DNA from: Candidatus Hydrogenedentota bacterium
GTDB lineage: Bacteria; Hydrogenedentota; Hydrogenedentia; Hydrogenedentales; JAJRTN01
NCBI GenBank assembly: GCA_024278275.1
Contig: JAJRTN010000119.1
Span: 1-40,812 of the forward strand
DNA: 40,812 nt
Direction: 5' to 3'
Shown: one piece after another, positions 7,518-15,444 of the stretch
How positions within the stretch are numbered: position 1 is the first letter of the stretch
Layout: each line of letters starts with the position of its first letter
Notes under the pieces: generated by a model
Database searches by the model: none
The model's input: only the letters and a program-made list of their open reading frames with translations
What the model was told of the DNA's origin: nothing
Position numbers and translations under genes: made by a program

Positions 7518-8516
7518 TCAGCCTTCCCCCTCGCCGAGGGCATCCCGCGCCGCCGTGTTCGCGGGGTTCAGCGTGAGAGCGCGCCGCAGAAAATCGACTG
7601 CGCGGGCACCCTCGCCGATGTCCTTGAGGAACAGTGCGTAGTCCACGTAGACCTGGTCGTCCGTGGGCGCCAGGGCTAGGGCGTCCCGGAAAAGACGAAG
7701 GGCGCCGGTTACGTCGCCCGCCGCGGCGGCTTCCCCGGCCCGGCGAATGAGCTGCCGCGCCTGCTGCATGGCGTCCACCCGTTCCTCGGGCCGGGCCTGC
7801 CACTTGGCCTCGAAAAGGCGCTGGTTGGTTTCGATCAGCGCATTCCACGCATCACCCACCAGGCCCATGCTCATGAAGGTGCGGCTGCCATAGTGAAAAA
7901 CGAAACAATCTTCCGCCACGCACAGGCGGTATCCCGCCCGGATGGCGCGCAGGCAATAATCGTCGTCCTCGAAATTGCCCAAGCCATAGGCCTCGTCGAG
8001 AAGGCCGATCTTTTCAACCGCCTCCTGGCGAATCAACAGGCAGAAGCCCACCAGCCGCGCCACGTCACGAAGCTTCCCCGCGTTGCGCGCCGCCAGGTCA
8101 TGGGCGTAAGCGGTGATCTCCCGGTGACTCGAAAACTCCAGCCCTTCGATAAGCTGGCTGCCCGACACGCAATTGCTCATGGGGCCCACCATGCCGATAT
8201 CATCCGCGCCATGCAGGGCGGCGGACAGGCGCGTGAGCCAGCCATCCGGCACGATGGTGTCGCTGTTCAGCAGCAACACGTCCCCCGTGGCGCGGCGCAT
8301 TCCCAGGTTGACGCCGCCGGCGAAGCCCAGGTTGCGCTCCGAATGGATCACCGTCGCCTCCGGGATGCTGTCGAAATACGCCGGCACGCCGTCCGTCGAT
8401 CCGTTGTCCACGAGGATCAGTTGATAAGGCGCGGCGGTGCTGACCTGGATGGAACGAATGCACTGCTCGCAATAGGCAAGCTGGTTAAACGCCGGTATGA
8501 TGATAGACGTGACCAT
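7518..8516 (-). CDS. Family 2 glycosyltransferase with C-terminal TPR region
   Basis: This 332-residue cytosolic GT2 (GT-A fold) protein starts MVTSIIIPAFNQ. It has LVDNGSTDG (about 35-43), NLGFAGGVNLG and the DXD-type metal site LLLNSDT near residue 80. GFCLLIRQEAVEKIGLLDE and NFEDDDYCLRA (acceptor/base region) follow near 160-190. Residues about 255-325 form TPR-like helices (AAGDVTGALRLFRDALALAP, DDQVYVDYALFLKDIGEGAR). GT2 enzymes with TPR tails often act on polysaccharide or protein glycans; donor and acceptor are unknown. A TATGCT -10 ends exactly 7 nt before the ATG and no SD is present, so the transcript is probably leaderless. Confidence 0.9.
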   Translation of the reverse strand: MVTSIIIPAFNQLAYCEQCIRSIQVSTAAPYQLILVDNGSTDGVPAYFDSIPEATVIHSERNLGFAGGVNLGMRRATGDVLLLNSDTIVPDGWLTRLSAALHGADDIGMVGPMSNCVSGSQLIEGLEFSSHREITAYAHDLAARNAGKLRDVARLVGFCLLIRQEAVEKIGLLDEAYGLGNFEDDDYCLRAIRAGYRLCVAEDCFVFHYGSRTFMSMGLVGDAWNALIETNQRLFEAKWQARPEERVDAMQQARQLIRRAGEAAAAGDVTGALRLFRDALALAPTDDQVYVDYALFLKDIGEGARAVDFLRRALTLNPANTAARDALGEGEG

Positions 8517-8523
8517 GAATCAC

Positions 8524-8532
8524 AGCATAGCA
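8524..8532 (-). promoter_or_regulatory. Extended -10 promoter of the GT2 gene, probably leaderless
   Basis: Read on the minus strand this is TGC-TATGCT, followed by 7 nt and the ATG at 8516, so the first transcribed base would be the A of the start codon. Confidence 0.5.
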
Positions 8533-8745
8533 GGACAGGAACGTGTCGGGGAAGCCGGCACGGGGAAACCCGCGCCGGTTTGAGAGGTTGGAGTCCCCCA
8601 AGCCGGTCAAGGCGAAACCAGGCTTTATCTCCATGGCCCCCGTGGTTCCGGGAAAAAGCAGTCACCATGCCCGGTCATTCGGAGGGTCGCGCGCTCCGTG
8701 AACGACTACGAAACACAGATGCGGCATCCAGCCGTTTCTGTATTA

Positions 8746-8815
8746 CCGTCATCCCGCGAACGCGGGGCTCCATGACCGGGGGCGACCCCTTGCCCTTTCC
8801 CGTGGCTCCCCGTGG
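8746..8815 (+). repeat. Dispersed palindromic (REP-like) element C, partial
   Basis: CGTCATCCCGCGAACGCGGG and CTCCATGAC, then CCTTGCCCTTTCCCGTGG, match the first half of element D (13546-13670); the second arm is degenerate and the tail absent. Within 8517-9070 the other features are the two promoters; 8533-8740 shows nothing recognisable. Confidence 0.65.
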
Positions 8816-8955
8816 CCCTTCGTTTGCAATAGCGAACGTCCCTATCGTGCAATGGCCCGTTACCCGTTACGTTTCTCCCAATGGCGAGCTTTTATTGATT
8901 TCTTGTTCCACGGGGATCATGCTGTCGCCGGGGCTGCGGGGCTGTGTCGTGTGTG

Positions 8956-8984
8956 TTGACAGTACAGGAAGCCTTTGCTACAGT
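8956..8984 (+). promoter_or_regulatory. Consensus sigma-70 promoter of the prepilin gene
   Basis: TTGACA at 8956-8961, a 17-nt spacer and TACAGT at 8979-8984, with TGC directly before the -10. The leader is about 80 nt and ends with GGGAG before ATG 9071. Confidence 0.75.
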
Positions 8985-9070
8985 GAAGGTGCTAACTAAC
9001 TGTTGGGCGCGGGGTCCTATTCTCTGGAGAATGGGGAAGCGTGCCTGGGCTTCAAAAAGGGAGAAGTACA

Positions 9071-10150
9071 ATGTATAGGAGACAACGAGGTTTCACCCTT
9101 ATCGAGCTGTTGGTGGTAATCGCTATCATCGGTATCCTGGCCGCAATTCTGCTGCCCGCGCTTGCACGGGCCAGGGAGGCGGCACGGCGCGCATCGTGCG
9201 CCAACAACCTCAAGCAGTGGGGACTGATCTTCAAGATGTATTCCGGCGAGGACAAGGGAGAGAAGTTCCCGAATCTGCAGAACTGGAATATCAATGGAAT
9301 CGGTTGGCAGATGGGTCCTGCCGCCGAAAATCTCTATCCCGAATACTGGACCGATCCCAATATCATGGTCTGTCCCTCGGACTCCCGTGCGGACAATTTC
9401 AAGATTTGGACGAACGCCACCGGGTTTGGCATCGAGGAGGACATTCCGGCGCAGTTGGACAAAATCATCCAGGACGATAGCTCCCAGACGGATGAACGGT
9501 GCCGTTGGGCGATATTATCCTATCCCGTCTCCTACATATATTGTCCCTATGCCGTGAAAACGACTTCGCAGTTGATGGATTGTTTCTCGGTGATTGGCAT
9601 GTGGGGCGCCTATCCCGGCTTCACGCAAACCATTGTTGTGGGACAGCCTGATCTTCAGAATCATGGTTGCCCCGGCCCGGATAAGTGGGTACTTCTTGCC
9701 AACTGGTACCAGCGCGGCAACGTGGACATCACTTCGAGCATGTACAACTCAACCGGTTTTGCCTTTGGTCGTGCCGGCTGGGTGGATGATGACGGCAGCC
9801 CGCTTCCCGGTCAGTACTACCGCCTGAAGGATGGGATCGAGCGGTTTTTCATCACCGATATCAATAATCCCGCGGCAGGCGCGCAATCCCAGAGCGAGTT
9901 GTTCGTGATGTGGGACCATTTCAACGCCAATACCGATGCGCACGGTTGGATTTCCGACAGCATGGAAATGGTGTCGCGCTTCAACCATGTACCCGGCGGC
10001 TCGAACATTCTTTACATGGATGGGCATGTAGAATTCGCGAAGTACAATAGCGGCATAGCGCCCATTGAAGCGCCGCCGATAAATCCCAACTACAACAATG
10101 CTTCCGGCCTGATGGCCACTTGGGGCTTCCTTTTCGGTGGCTCCGGCTGA
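9071..10150 (+). CDS. Type II secretion / type IV pilin-like major prepilin
   Basis: This 359-residue pseudopilin has the type III prepilin leader [10 protein letters not shown]: a short basic leader (MYRRQR), Gly at the cleavage site, then Phe-Thr-x-x-Glu. A hydrophobic helix ([20 protein letters not shown]) follows, then [19 protein letters not shown]. The C-terminus has [19 protein letters not shown], the H-x(9-10)-DG motif of the abundant prepilin families of Planctomycetota, Lentisphaerota and Hydrogenedentota. A prepilin peptidase would cleave after Gly and methylate Phe; the product would be a fibre or pseudopilus subunit at the envelope. GGGAG lies 7 nt before ATG 9071. The strong promoter and terminator mark a well expressed single gene. 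Confidence 0.92.
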   Translation: MYRRQRGFTLIELLVVIAIIGILAAILLPALARAREAARRASCANNLKQWGLIFKMYSGEDKGEKFPNLQNWNINGIGWQMGPAAENLYPEYWTDPNIMVCPSDSRADNFKIWTNATGFGIEEDIPAQLDKIIQDDSSQTDERCRWAILSYPVSYIYCPYAVKTTSQLMDCFSVIGMWGAYPGFTQTIVVGQPDLQNHGCPGPDKWVLLANWYQRGNVDITSSMYNSTGFAFGRAGWVDDDGSPLPGQYYRLKDGIERFFITDINNPAAGAQSQSELFVMWDHFNANTDAHGWISDSMEMVSRFNHVPGGSNILYMDGHVEFAKYNSGIAPIEAPPINPNYNNASGLMATWGFLFGGSG

Positions 10151-10172
10151 CCTGTTCAGCGTTTTCACACAC

Positions 10173-10212
10173 AACAGAAAGCCCGCCGCGAATCGCGGCG
10201 GGCCTTTCTGTT
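10173..10212. terminator. Bidirectional terminator between convergent genes
   Basis: AACAGAAAGCCCGCCGCG, a 3-nt loop and its near-perfect complement (one bulge) form an 18-bp stem with T-rich sequence on one side and A-rich on the other. It can serve the prepilin gene on the plus strand and the small gene ending at 10234 on the minus strand. Confidence 0.85.
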
Positions 10213-10233
10213 ACTTCCCAAGCGCCGTTGTTG

Positions 10234-10425
10234 TTATTGGCCGGCTTGCCGCTTCAGCATATTCTGCTGAAGTTGCATCATTTGCTGTTGTGATTGTTGC
10301 TGAGTCTTGACCTCTTGGGGTGTCATTTCTTGGACTACCTCGTTCCCGCCCACTAATATGCGAACTATCACGGCAGCGGCGAGAGCCGCAACAATAAGAA
10401 TGCCCACCCAAACACCTTTACTCAT
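10234..10425 (-). CDS. Small single-pass membrane protein with Gln-rich tail
   Basis: This 63-residue protein has one N-terminal transmembrane helix (VWVGILIVAALAAAVIVRIL, residues 5-24) with a basic residue before it. A polar tail follows: EVVQEMTPQEVKTQQQSQQQ, then MMQLQQNMLKRQ, which is probably helical. GAGGAG lies 8 nt before its ATG, so it is probably translated. I recognise no family. It is convergent with the prepilin gene and shares its terminator; a link to the pilus is only positional. Confidence 0.7.
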   Translation of the reverse strand: MSKGVWVGILIVAALAAAVIVRILVGGNEVVQEMTPQEVKTQQQSQQQMMQLQQNMLKRQAGQ

Positions 10426-10510
10426 TTTTCCAACTCCTCGTAGTGACTAACCTGAAAAGCTCTTTTCTCCCGTAACTATGCTTGCACGCTTCCGGCTTTG
10501 AGATCAAACA

Positions 10511-11482
10511 TCACCGCACGTAGTGTTTCCAGGCGATGGTAAAGGCGGGGCCTTCGAAATCGTAGCCCCGTTCGAGGAAGAAATTGTAACCGGCGTTCAG
10601 GGAAAGCAGGCCATGACGGGTCCAGGGGATGTCCAGGCCGGTGTCGAGGTTGACGCTGCGCACCCACCAGGCATCACTGAAATTGAGACCGAGATTCGGA
10701 ATGGGGCCGAGTCCCACGCGGACCTTGGCGTCGTAGGTGGCATACGTGAGGGTAAACCGGGCGCCCAGGGAGGGGCGGGCGGCCTTCAGCCGTTCCATCA
10801 CCCCATGGCAGTCCCCCCGCTTCACCATGCCGAGGGGGAAGTAATCCAATCCCACGCCGGCAAAGGCCGCACCGCGCTGAATTTCGAAATCGGTGTGGAG
10901 GGGGAGGAGGAACAGGCTCCGTTTGTCCTGGACCGTGCGCACCTTGCCCGCCGTGTAACCGAGCTGGAACTGCACCCCCCAATGTTCGGAGAGGTCATAG
11001 CCGAAGCCGACGTGGGGCGGCCACAAGAGATGGTCGTCCCGCAGGTCGCCCACCGTGCGCACGGGGTCCTGTCCCGGGGCCAGGGCACGCATCAATGGGT
11101 CGAAGAGGTTACGTATGGGCCGCTCGCTTTCGAGCTTGGGGTAGGCGTTCACCGCGGCAATGAAAACGTACCACCGGCGTTGTTCCGCGGTCTCCGTTTC
11201 CGCGTTCGGTAGGATGAATTCGGCGCCCCGAAGCGCGAGGAGACCATCACAACGGGAGTTGGGAGGGAGACGGTCTTCCGCCTTCACATCGCTTCGTGGT
11301 GCCCGGGGACGGGCACCCTCCCAATCGCGCCCGGCCTTGACGGGAATGGCAGGGGCAAGCTCCTGCTTGCCCGTTGGCGCGGCACAAATCGCAGCCATGG
11401 GAGAGCATGATCCTACCCGACAGTCGCCCCATGCGGCCGGCGCCAGGCAGAGCAACAGGCACCATGCCACCCGTGTCACCAC
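10511..11482 (-). CDS. Putative outer-membrane beta-barrel protein with a repeat-derived insert
   Basis: This 323-residue protein starts with a signal peptide ([15 protein letters not shown]). Its C-terminal half is rich in alternating amphipathic strands ([58 protein letters not shown]), as in outer-membrane barrels. No named family is recognised. Residues about 37-75 (11257-11372) correspond to a palindromic repeat read in frame and carry no barrel character. The start is GTG: 11482, or 11479, where GTGA overlaps the stop of the upstream ABM gene and suggests translational coupling. Confidence 0.7.
   Translation of the reverse strand: MVTRVAWCLLLCLAPAAWGDCRVGSCSPMAAICAAPTGKQELAPAIPVKAGRDWEGARPRAPRSDVKAEDRLPPNSRCDGLLALRGAEFILPNAETETAEQRRWYVFIAAVNAYPKLESERPIRNLFDPLMRALAPGQDPVRTVGDLRDDHLLWPPHVGFGYDLSEHWGVQFQLGYTAGKVRTVQDKRSLFLLPLHTDFEIQRGAAFAGVGLDYFPLGMVKRGDCHGVMERLKAARPSLGARFTLTYATYDAKVRVGLGPIPNLGLNFSDAWWVRSVNLDTGLDIPWTRHGLLSLNAGYNFFLERGYDFEGPAFTIAWKHYVR
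11257..11372. repeat. Palindromic repeat inserted in a coding sequence
   Basis: Outer inverted repeat TTGGGAGGG (from 11257) with CCCTCCCAA (11316-11324), inner hairpin GGTGCCCGGGGACGGGCACC (11298-11317), and a separate hairpin GGGCAAGC-TCCT-GCTTGCCC (11353-11372). It is open in the reading frame of the surrounding barrel gene. Confidence 0.6.
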
Positions 11483-11781
11483 CCGGCGTCATCCGGGTAG
11501 CAGTTGGTGTACTTCACACTCTCCCGGGGCCGCTCCATCATGTCCGCCACCGTGTTCCGCCACGTGGCGTAATGGACGGTTTCCTTGTGTTGCGCGGGGT
11601 CCTCCGCGGTGCGGTAGACCTCGACCAGGACAAAACGCGTGGGGTCGTCCTTCCGCTGAATTACATCGAAACGGGCGATGCCCGGCTCCTTCACGCTCTC
11701 CCGTGCGTTGGCCAGGGTAGCCTTCCGAAAGGCGTCCACCCATTCCGGCTTCACCGCGACATCAACATGAACAATGAGCAT
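11476..11781 (-). CDS. Antibiotic biosynthesis monooxygenase (ABM/LsrG-like) domain protein
   Basis: This 101-residue single-domain ABM protein has a dimeric ferredoxin-like fold. It begins [20 protein letters not shown], continues [20 protein letters not shown] and [20 protein letters not shown] (His of the conserved H-x-E/T turn), and ends in HYATWR...ADMM. Relatives include LsrG-type isomerases of autoinducer-2 and small-molecule monooxygenases; the substrate is unknown. ATG 11781 is chosen because GGGAG lies about 8 nt before it; a TTG 15 nt earlier is unlikely. Its stop overlaps the barrel gene start by a few bases, so the pair is probably one transcript. Confidence 0.85.
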   Translation of the reverse strand: MLIVHVDVAVKPEWVDAFRKATLANARESVKEPGIARFDVIQRKDDPTRFVLVEVYRTAEDPAQHKETVHYATWRNTVADMMERPRESVKYTNCYPDDAGW

Positions 11782-11843
11782 GACTATATCTCCCAAGGCC
11801 CTTTGCGCGCTTTTCGTTGTGGCCGGTTTTCATGGGGCTTTAT

Positions 11844-12752
11844 CTATCCACGCGGGTACCGGTACGTTCCGGTGTACAGGTCGAAGAGGGTTCGATAGTA
11901 CTTCATGAAACGTTCAGGTTCGGGATTGTACGGGATCTCCGCCAGGCAGTACCCCTTGTAGCCGATACCTTTCAACAGGCCAAACAACTCTCGCCAGGGG
12001 TACTGGCAGATGCCGATCTCGTTGATATGCACCAGTCCGATGGCGTGCTTGAGCAGGTCGAAGTTCGTCCGAACGCTCCCGTCCCGGTCTTGCTCACCGG
12101 GATTCGAGTTCCAGCAGACTTTGGCGTTCCCGTGGTTCGCGTGGTCCAGCATCTTCCGGATATTGGCGGGATTCGCGGAGCCGCCGCCCCCGTGTACCTC
12201 CATGCGGACTTCCACGCCGAGTTCGTCGGCGAAGGCCGCCACCTCGCCCCAGGCCTTGCCGATGCGTTCGCAGGTGATGTCGGGGTCCTCGTCGTCGAAC
12301 AGACGGTTGGGCCGCACCTTGATGCCCGGGGCGCCCACGTCCGCGGCCAGGCGGGCGTAGGCCTTGGCGTCCTCCACGTTCCGCCGCACCACCGCCGGCT
12401 CCCTGGCATGAAATTCATAGGCCGAACCCAGGCCGGCAAGTTCGACGGGGGAGTCGGCAAACATCTTTCGGACCTCGGCGCGCTCTTTCTTCGAGAGATT
12501 CAACTCCACGCCGTGGGCGTGGGTGGCGCGCAACTCCACACCTTCGAGTCCCGTTTCCGTGCAGAAGCGAATCAACCCGGGGCAATCCATGTCCTTGCCC
12601 ATGAGATAGGTGACCATGCCCAGTTTCATACCGGCGGATTCCTCCTTCCTCGGTGTTTTGGTGGCGGCGAAGGTCCGGCCCCGTGACAGGGCCGCGGCCC
12701 CAAGACCCACGGCACCCACGAATGCGCGGCGGCTCAACGGCGTATTTGACAC
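11844..12752 (-). CDS. Tat-exported sugar phosphate isomerase/epimerase-like TIM barrel
   Basis: This 302-residue protein of the xylose isomerase-like TIM-barrel superfamily begins with a twin-arginine signal (LSRRAFVGAVGLGAAAL), so the folded protein is probably exported, perhaps with metal bound. The barrel runs from MKLGMVTYLMGKDMDC through GLEGVELRATH, VGAPGIKVRPN, GVEVRMEVHGGG (metal Glu and His), KVCWNSNPGE (metal Asn/Asp region) and LVHINEIG to GYCLAEIPYN. The start is GTG 12752 with GGGAGG upstream; this places the Tat motif at residues 6-12. The likely role is isomerisation or oxidation-coupled processing of a sugar or inositol in the periplasm. Such proteins often accompany DUF1080 proteins in related genomes. 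Confidence 0.85.
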   Translation of the reverse strand: MSNTPLSRRAFVGAVGLGAAALSRGRTFAATKTPRKEESAGMKLGMVTYLMGKDMDCPGLIRFCTETGLEGVELRATHAHGVELNLSKKERAEVRKMFADSPVELAGLGSAYEFHAREPAVVRRNVEDAKAYARLAADVGAPGIKVRPNRLFDDEDPDITCERIGKAWGEVAAFADELGVEVRMEVHGGGGSANPANIRKMLDHANHGNAKVCWNSNPGEQDRDGSVRTNFDLLKHAIGLVHINEIGICQYPWRELFGLLKGIGYKGYCLAEIPYNPEPERFMKYYRTLFDLYTGTYRYPRG

Positions 12753-12823
12753 CTTTCGCTCCTCCCTTTTCAGGCCAAGAGAATACCACCGGATATGGGG
12801 AGAGTGCATCCACGAGAGGCCGT

Positions 12824-12851
12824 TTGCCCGTCATCCCCAATGTGGCATAGT
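12824..12851 (+). promoter_or_regulatory. Possible promoter of the CYTH gene
   Basis: TTGCCC (12824-12829), a 16-nt spacer and CATAGT (12846-12851) preceded by TGG. The leader is about 22 nt and carries AAGGAG at 12868-12873. Confidence 0.4.
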
Positions 12852-12879
12852 CTTTGGGATAAAACGGAAGGAGCATGGC

Positions 12880-13353
12880 ATGGGTATGGAGATTGAACGG
12901 AAATTCCTGGTGGAAGGCGATGAATGGCGGGGAAAGGCCGCGGGGGTTCCCATGCGGCAGGGCTACCTCGTTACGGGTCCCCCTACGTCGGTACGCGTCC
13001 GCATCGCGGGGAAGGACGCCCGCCTGAACATCAAGAAGGCCCTTGGCGGGGTAACGGATATCGTGCGCCACGAGTTCGAGTATCCCGTGCCGCTGGCGGA
13101 CGCCGAGGCCATGCTCGAATTGCTCACGGAGGGCCATTGTATCGAGAAGACCCGGTACCGGGTGGACCACGAAGGCGCGCTCTTCGAGGTGGACGTCTTT
13201 CACGGTGTCAATGAAGGGTTGATCGTCGCGGAGATCGAGTTGAAGGCGCCGGATCAGCCCTTCCCCCGCCCCCCGTGGCTGGGGCGGGAAGTATCCGGTG
13301 ACCGGCGCTACCTCAACAGCGCCCTGTCCGTCTCGCCTTTTTCGTCCTGGTAG
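12880..13353 (+). CDS. CYTH-domain triphosphatase / class IV adenylate cyclase-like protein
   Basis: This 157-residue protein has the CYTH signature E-I-E-R-K-F at residues 4-9, then RQGYLV, VRVRIAGKDARLNIKKA (Arg/Lys phosphate contacts), RHEFEYPVP, IEKTRYRV and a late acidic set (FEVDVFHG, AEIELKAPD). These alternating basic and acidic residues line the triphosphate tunnel. Small bacterial CYTH proteins of this size mostly hydrolyse tripolyphosphate or nucleoside triphosphates; cyclase activity is possible but unproven. ATG 12880 sits 6 nt after AAGGAG; ATG 12886 is the alternative. The gene is divergent from the Tat TIM-barrel gene. Confidence 0.88.
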   Translation: MGMEIERKFLVEGDEWRGKAAGVPMRQGYLVTGPPTSVRVRIAGKDARLNIKKALGGVTDIVRHEFEYPVPLADAEAMLELLTEGHCIEKTRYRVDHEGALFEVDVFHGVNEGLIVAEIELKAPDQPFPRPPWLGREVSGDRRYLNSALSVSPFSSW

Positions 13354-13436
13354 GTGGCGTTGCCGTGCAACATGGAGGGACCTGTGCGGCGAAGAGAGCC
13401 GCGACAGGCAGGAGTATGGGGCGGTCTCGCTGAAAA

Positions 13437-13465
13437 TCCCCTTTTCGCAACCAGCAAAAAGGGGA
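13437..13465 (+). terminator. Hairpin downstream of the CYTH gene
   Basis: CCCCTTTT and AAAAAGGGG pair around a CGCAACCAGC loop, about 85 nt after the CYTH stop. It is intrinsic-like, although the U-run is in the stem. Confidence 0.4.
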
Positions 13466-13545
13466 CGTGGTGACACATCCAGGAAACCCCAACCGGGCCA
13501 GGCCGGAACCAGGAACATCGCAGAGCCGTCCGTGCCACGACCAAC

Positions 13546-13670
13546 GGTCATCTCCGCGAAAGCGGGGTTCCATGATACGGGGCGGCACGTTGACCTTTTT
13601 CGTGGATTCCCGTTTTCGCGGCAAAAAGCGCAAACATGTATTCGCGACCATTTATACAGAACCGCATAGG
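13546..13670 (+). repeat. Dispersed palindromic (REP-like) element D, full length
   Basis: Arm GGTCATCTCCGCGAAAGCGG, CCATGATACGGGGCGGCACG, TTGACCTTTTTCGTGGATTC, the inverse arm CCCGTTTTCGCGG and tail ACATGTATTCGCGACC...ACAGAACC. It is the reverse complement of 7272-7407 with scattered differences. It fills most of the gap 13354-13752; the remainder shows only the hairpin at 13437. Confidence 0.8.
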
Positions 13671-13752
13671 CCCGGGCCTGTGTCACCTCCTGCATGGTTG
13701 CGGCGTGGGTGCTTCGAGATCCCCTTCGACAAACAATACAGGATCATACACA

Positions 13753-15366
13753 CTACCAATAGGTGTAGAAGTAGCATTCGGTGAACCAGCATTGGAAGGC
13801 CAGAAAGGACACGGTGGCCAGCAGGGGCGTGGGGGACTCGGACGTCGCGCCGAGGATGTCGAGGGCGTGGGCGGCGGGGACGACGAGGAAGGGGAAGACA
13901 TAGAGCGCGGAGCGTTCGCCTTCACCGGCGCCGAGGTAGAGCAGGCTCTGGGACAACGCGGTGATTGCCAGTGTCCGGCAAAGGCCGCGCACGGCGGGCG
14001 GGGCCTTCCGCAGGCGCATGAGGAACAGTACGGACACGGGGATACCGGCGAAGTAGAACCAGCACAGGGGGTTGAGCAGACGCCAGGCCCAGAAGCCGTA
14101 GCGGGGCAGGTTGATGGCCTCGTAACCGCGGTCGCGGTCGACGAATTCCTTGGCCAGCGTCATGGACTGAAGCAGGTCGAAGCCGCAGGCCTCACGGAGC
14201 ACGGCGTGGAACAGGACGGTCACGGTGCCCATGACCAGCGCCGTTTTGAAGACCACGGCCCGCCGTCCGGGTTGCATGAGCCACCACAGGCCCGTGATCC
14301 CGAAGTAGGCGCCCACGCCGAAGAGAGAGTATTTCATCATCCCCATAACCCCGTAGCCCAGCCCCGCCAGGGCGGCGGAACCCAGCGACCGACGCCGCAA
14401 GGCACGCTCGAAGAGCCACAGGGTGGCGAGGGTGACGGGCGGGAAGAGCGTGTCGGCGCTGGTGGCCTGGAAGAGGACCACGGAGGGCACGAGGGCGTAG
14501 ACCAGGGCCGCCGTCAGGCCCACGCGCTGTCCCAGCATCTCCCGGGTCCACAGGTACATGGGGATGACGGCCAGGGCCCCGAAGGCCACGGTGCAAAGGG
14601 ACAGCACGAGCGGGTCGTTACCCAGGCCTTTCGAGAAGAACCACAGCAGGAGAATGGGACCCGGCGGATGGCAGCGCCCATGCACCGACAGGAAGGGCTG
14701 GATTTCCACGTACCGGTTAAGCATGTCGAGGAAGGAGGAGGCCTTGCCGATGTCGCCCACCATCTCGGAAGTCTGCCGCGCGTAGGCTTGGGCAATGCCG
14801 GCCGTCCCGCCACGAATCATGGCCACGGCACAGGCAAAGGCGAAGCTGAACACCACGAGCGCGCCCAGAAAACGGCGCACGTCCCGGGGGGAAAGATCCC
14901 CCGCGAACCAGGCCTGTCGTTCCAGGAAGCGACGCAGGCCCGTCAACCCCGCGAGAAAGACGAGTAACACGGTCATCTGGCAAAGCATGAAGTAGAGGAA
15001 GAGGCCCGCCGCCTCCCCCCGCCCGGGAGCGCCCGCCAGGTGCGCCACCAAGGGCCAAAGCCCGACCACGATCCACGCGAGAAGCGAAAGAAACGTGCGC
15101 CCCCGGGAACGCGATACGTAGTGACGGCTCTGGTAAAGGTAGGCAAAACCGAGGAGCATGGCCATGCAGGCCGGTACCGCCAGGAGGTTGAAGGCGGGCA
15201 TGAACATGGCATAAAAGGGCGTTACATGGGCATAGATGCTTTCCACGCCCAGCCACCACAAGAGCACCATTCCCAGGATATACCAGAGCATGGTGCGCGT
15301 GTAGATGCCGGTGAGCCGCCGCCCCAAACGGTCTTGCTCTCGCCGTGCGAATTCCGCCACATTCAT
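13753..15366 (-). CDS. Polytopic membrane glycosyltransferase-like protein (GT39/ArnT type)
   Basis: This 537-residue integral membrane protein has about 12 hydrophobic segments. Features shared with polyprenyl-phosphate-sugar-dependent GT-C enzymes (ArnT/PMT, GT39) are a hydrophobic N-terminus followed by an extracytoplasmic loop. That loop contains VHGRCHPPGPILLLWFFSK, a His-Pro-Pro-Gly-Pro motif typical of bacterial GT-C proteins of this group. Next come ALVPSVVLFQATSADTLFPP and later pairs of helices. It probably transfers a sugar from a lipid carrier to an envelope acceptor. ATG 15366 is chosen: TACAAT on this strand ends 7 nt before it, and no SD is present. An in-frame ATG lies 9 nt upstream. 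Confidence 0.75.
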   Translation of the reverse strand: MNVAEFARREQDRLGRRLTGIYTRTMLWYILGMVLLWWLGVESIYAHVTPFYAMFMPAFNLLAVPACMAMLLGFAYLYQSRHYVSRSRGRTFLSLLAWIVVGLWPLVAHLAGAPGRGEAAGLFLYFMLCQMTVLLVFLAGLTGLRRFLERQAWFAGDLSPRDVRRFLGALVVFSFAFACAVAMIRGGTAGIAQAYARQTSEMVGDIGKASSFLDMLNRYVEIQPFLSVHGRCHPPGPILLLWFFSKGLGNDPLVLSLCTVAFGALAVIPMYLWTREMLGQRVGLTAALVYALVPSVVLFQATSADTLFPPVTLATLWLFERALRRRSLGSAALAGLGYGVMGMMKYSLFGVGAYFGITGLWWLMQPGRRAVVFKTALVMGTVTVLFHAVLREACGFDLLQSMTLAKEFVDRDRGYEAINLPRYGFWAWRLLNPLCWFYFAGIPVSVLFLMRLRKAPPAVRGLCRTLAITALSQSLLYLGAGEGERSALYVFPFLVVPAAHALDILGATSESPTPLLATVSFLAFQCWFTECYFYTYW

Positions 15367-15373
15367 GGCCGCC

Positions 15374-15379
15374 ATTGTA
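15374..15379 (-). promoter_or_regulatory. -10 element of the GT39-like gene, probably leaderless
   Basis: TACAAT on the minus strand, 7 nt before ATG 15366. No -35 is evident. The spacing is the same as at 1161/1169 and 8524/8516. Confidence 0.4.
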
Positions 15380-15444
15380 ATGGTGCCACGGCGGTGTTTC
15401 CACCGGCGCGGGTGTTACGGGCGAAGTAACGGGCAGTCGTCGCG

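Noticed and set aside
12842-12857. Sigma-54-like site TGGCAT-AGTCT-TTGG before the CYTH gene
   Set aside because: The essential GC of the -12 element is GG, and the start would fall on the ribosome-binding site.
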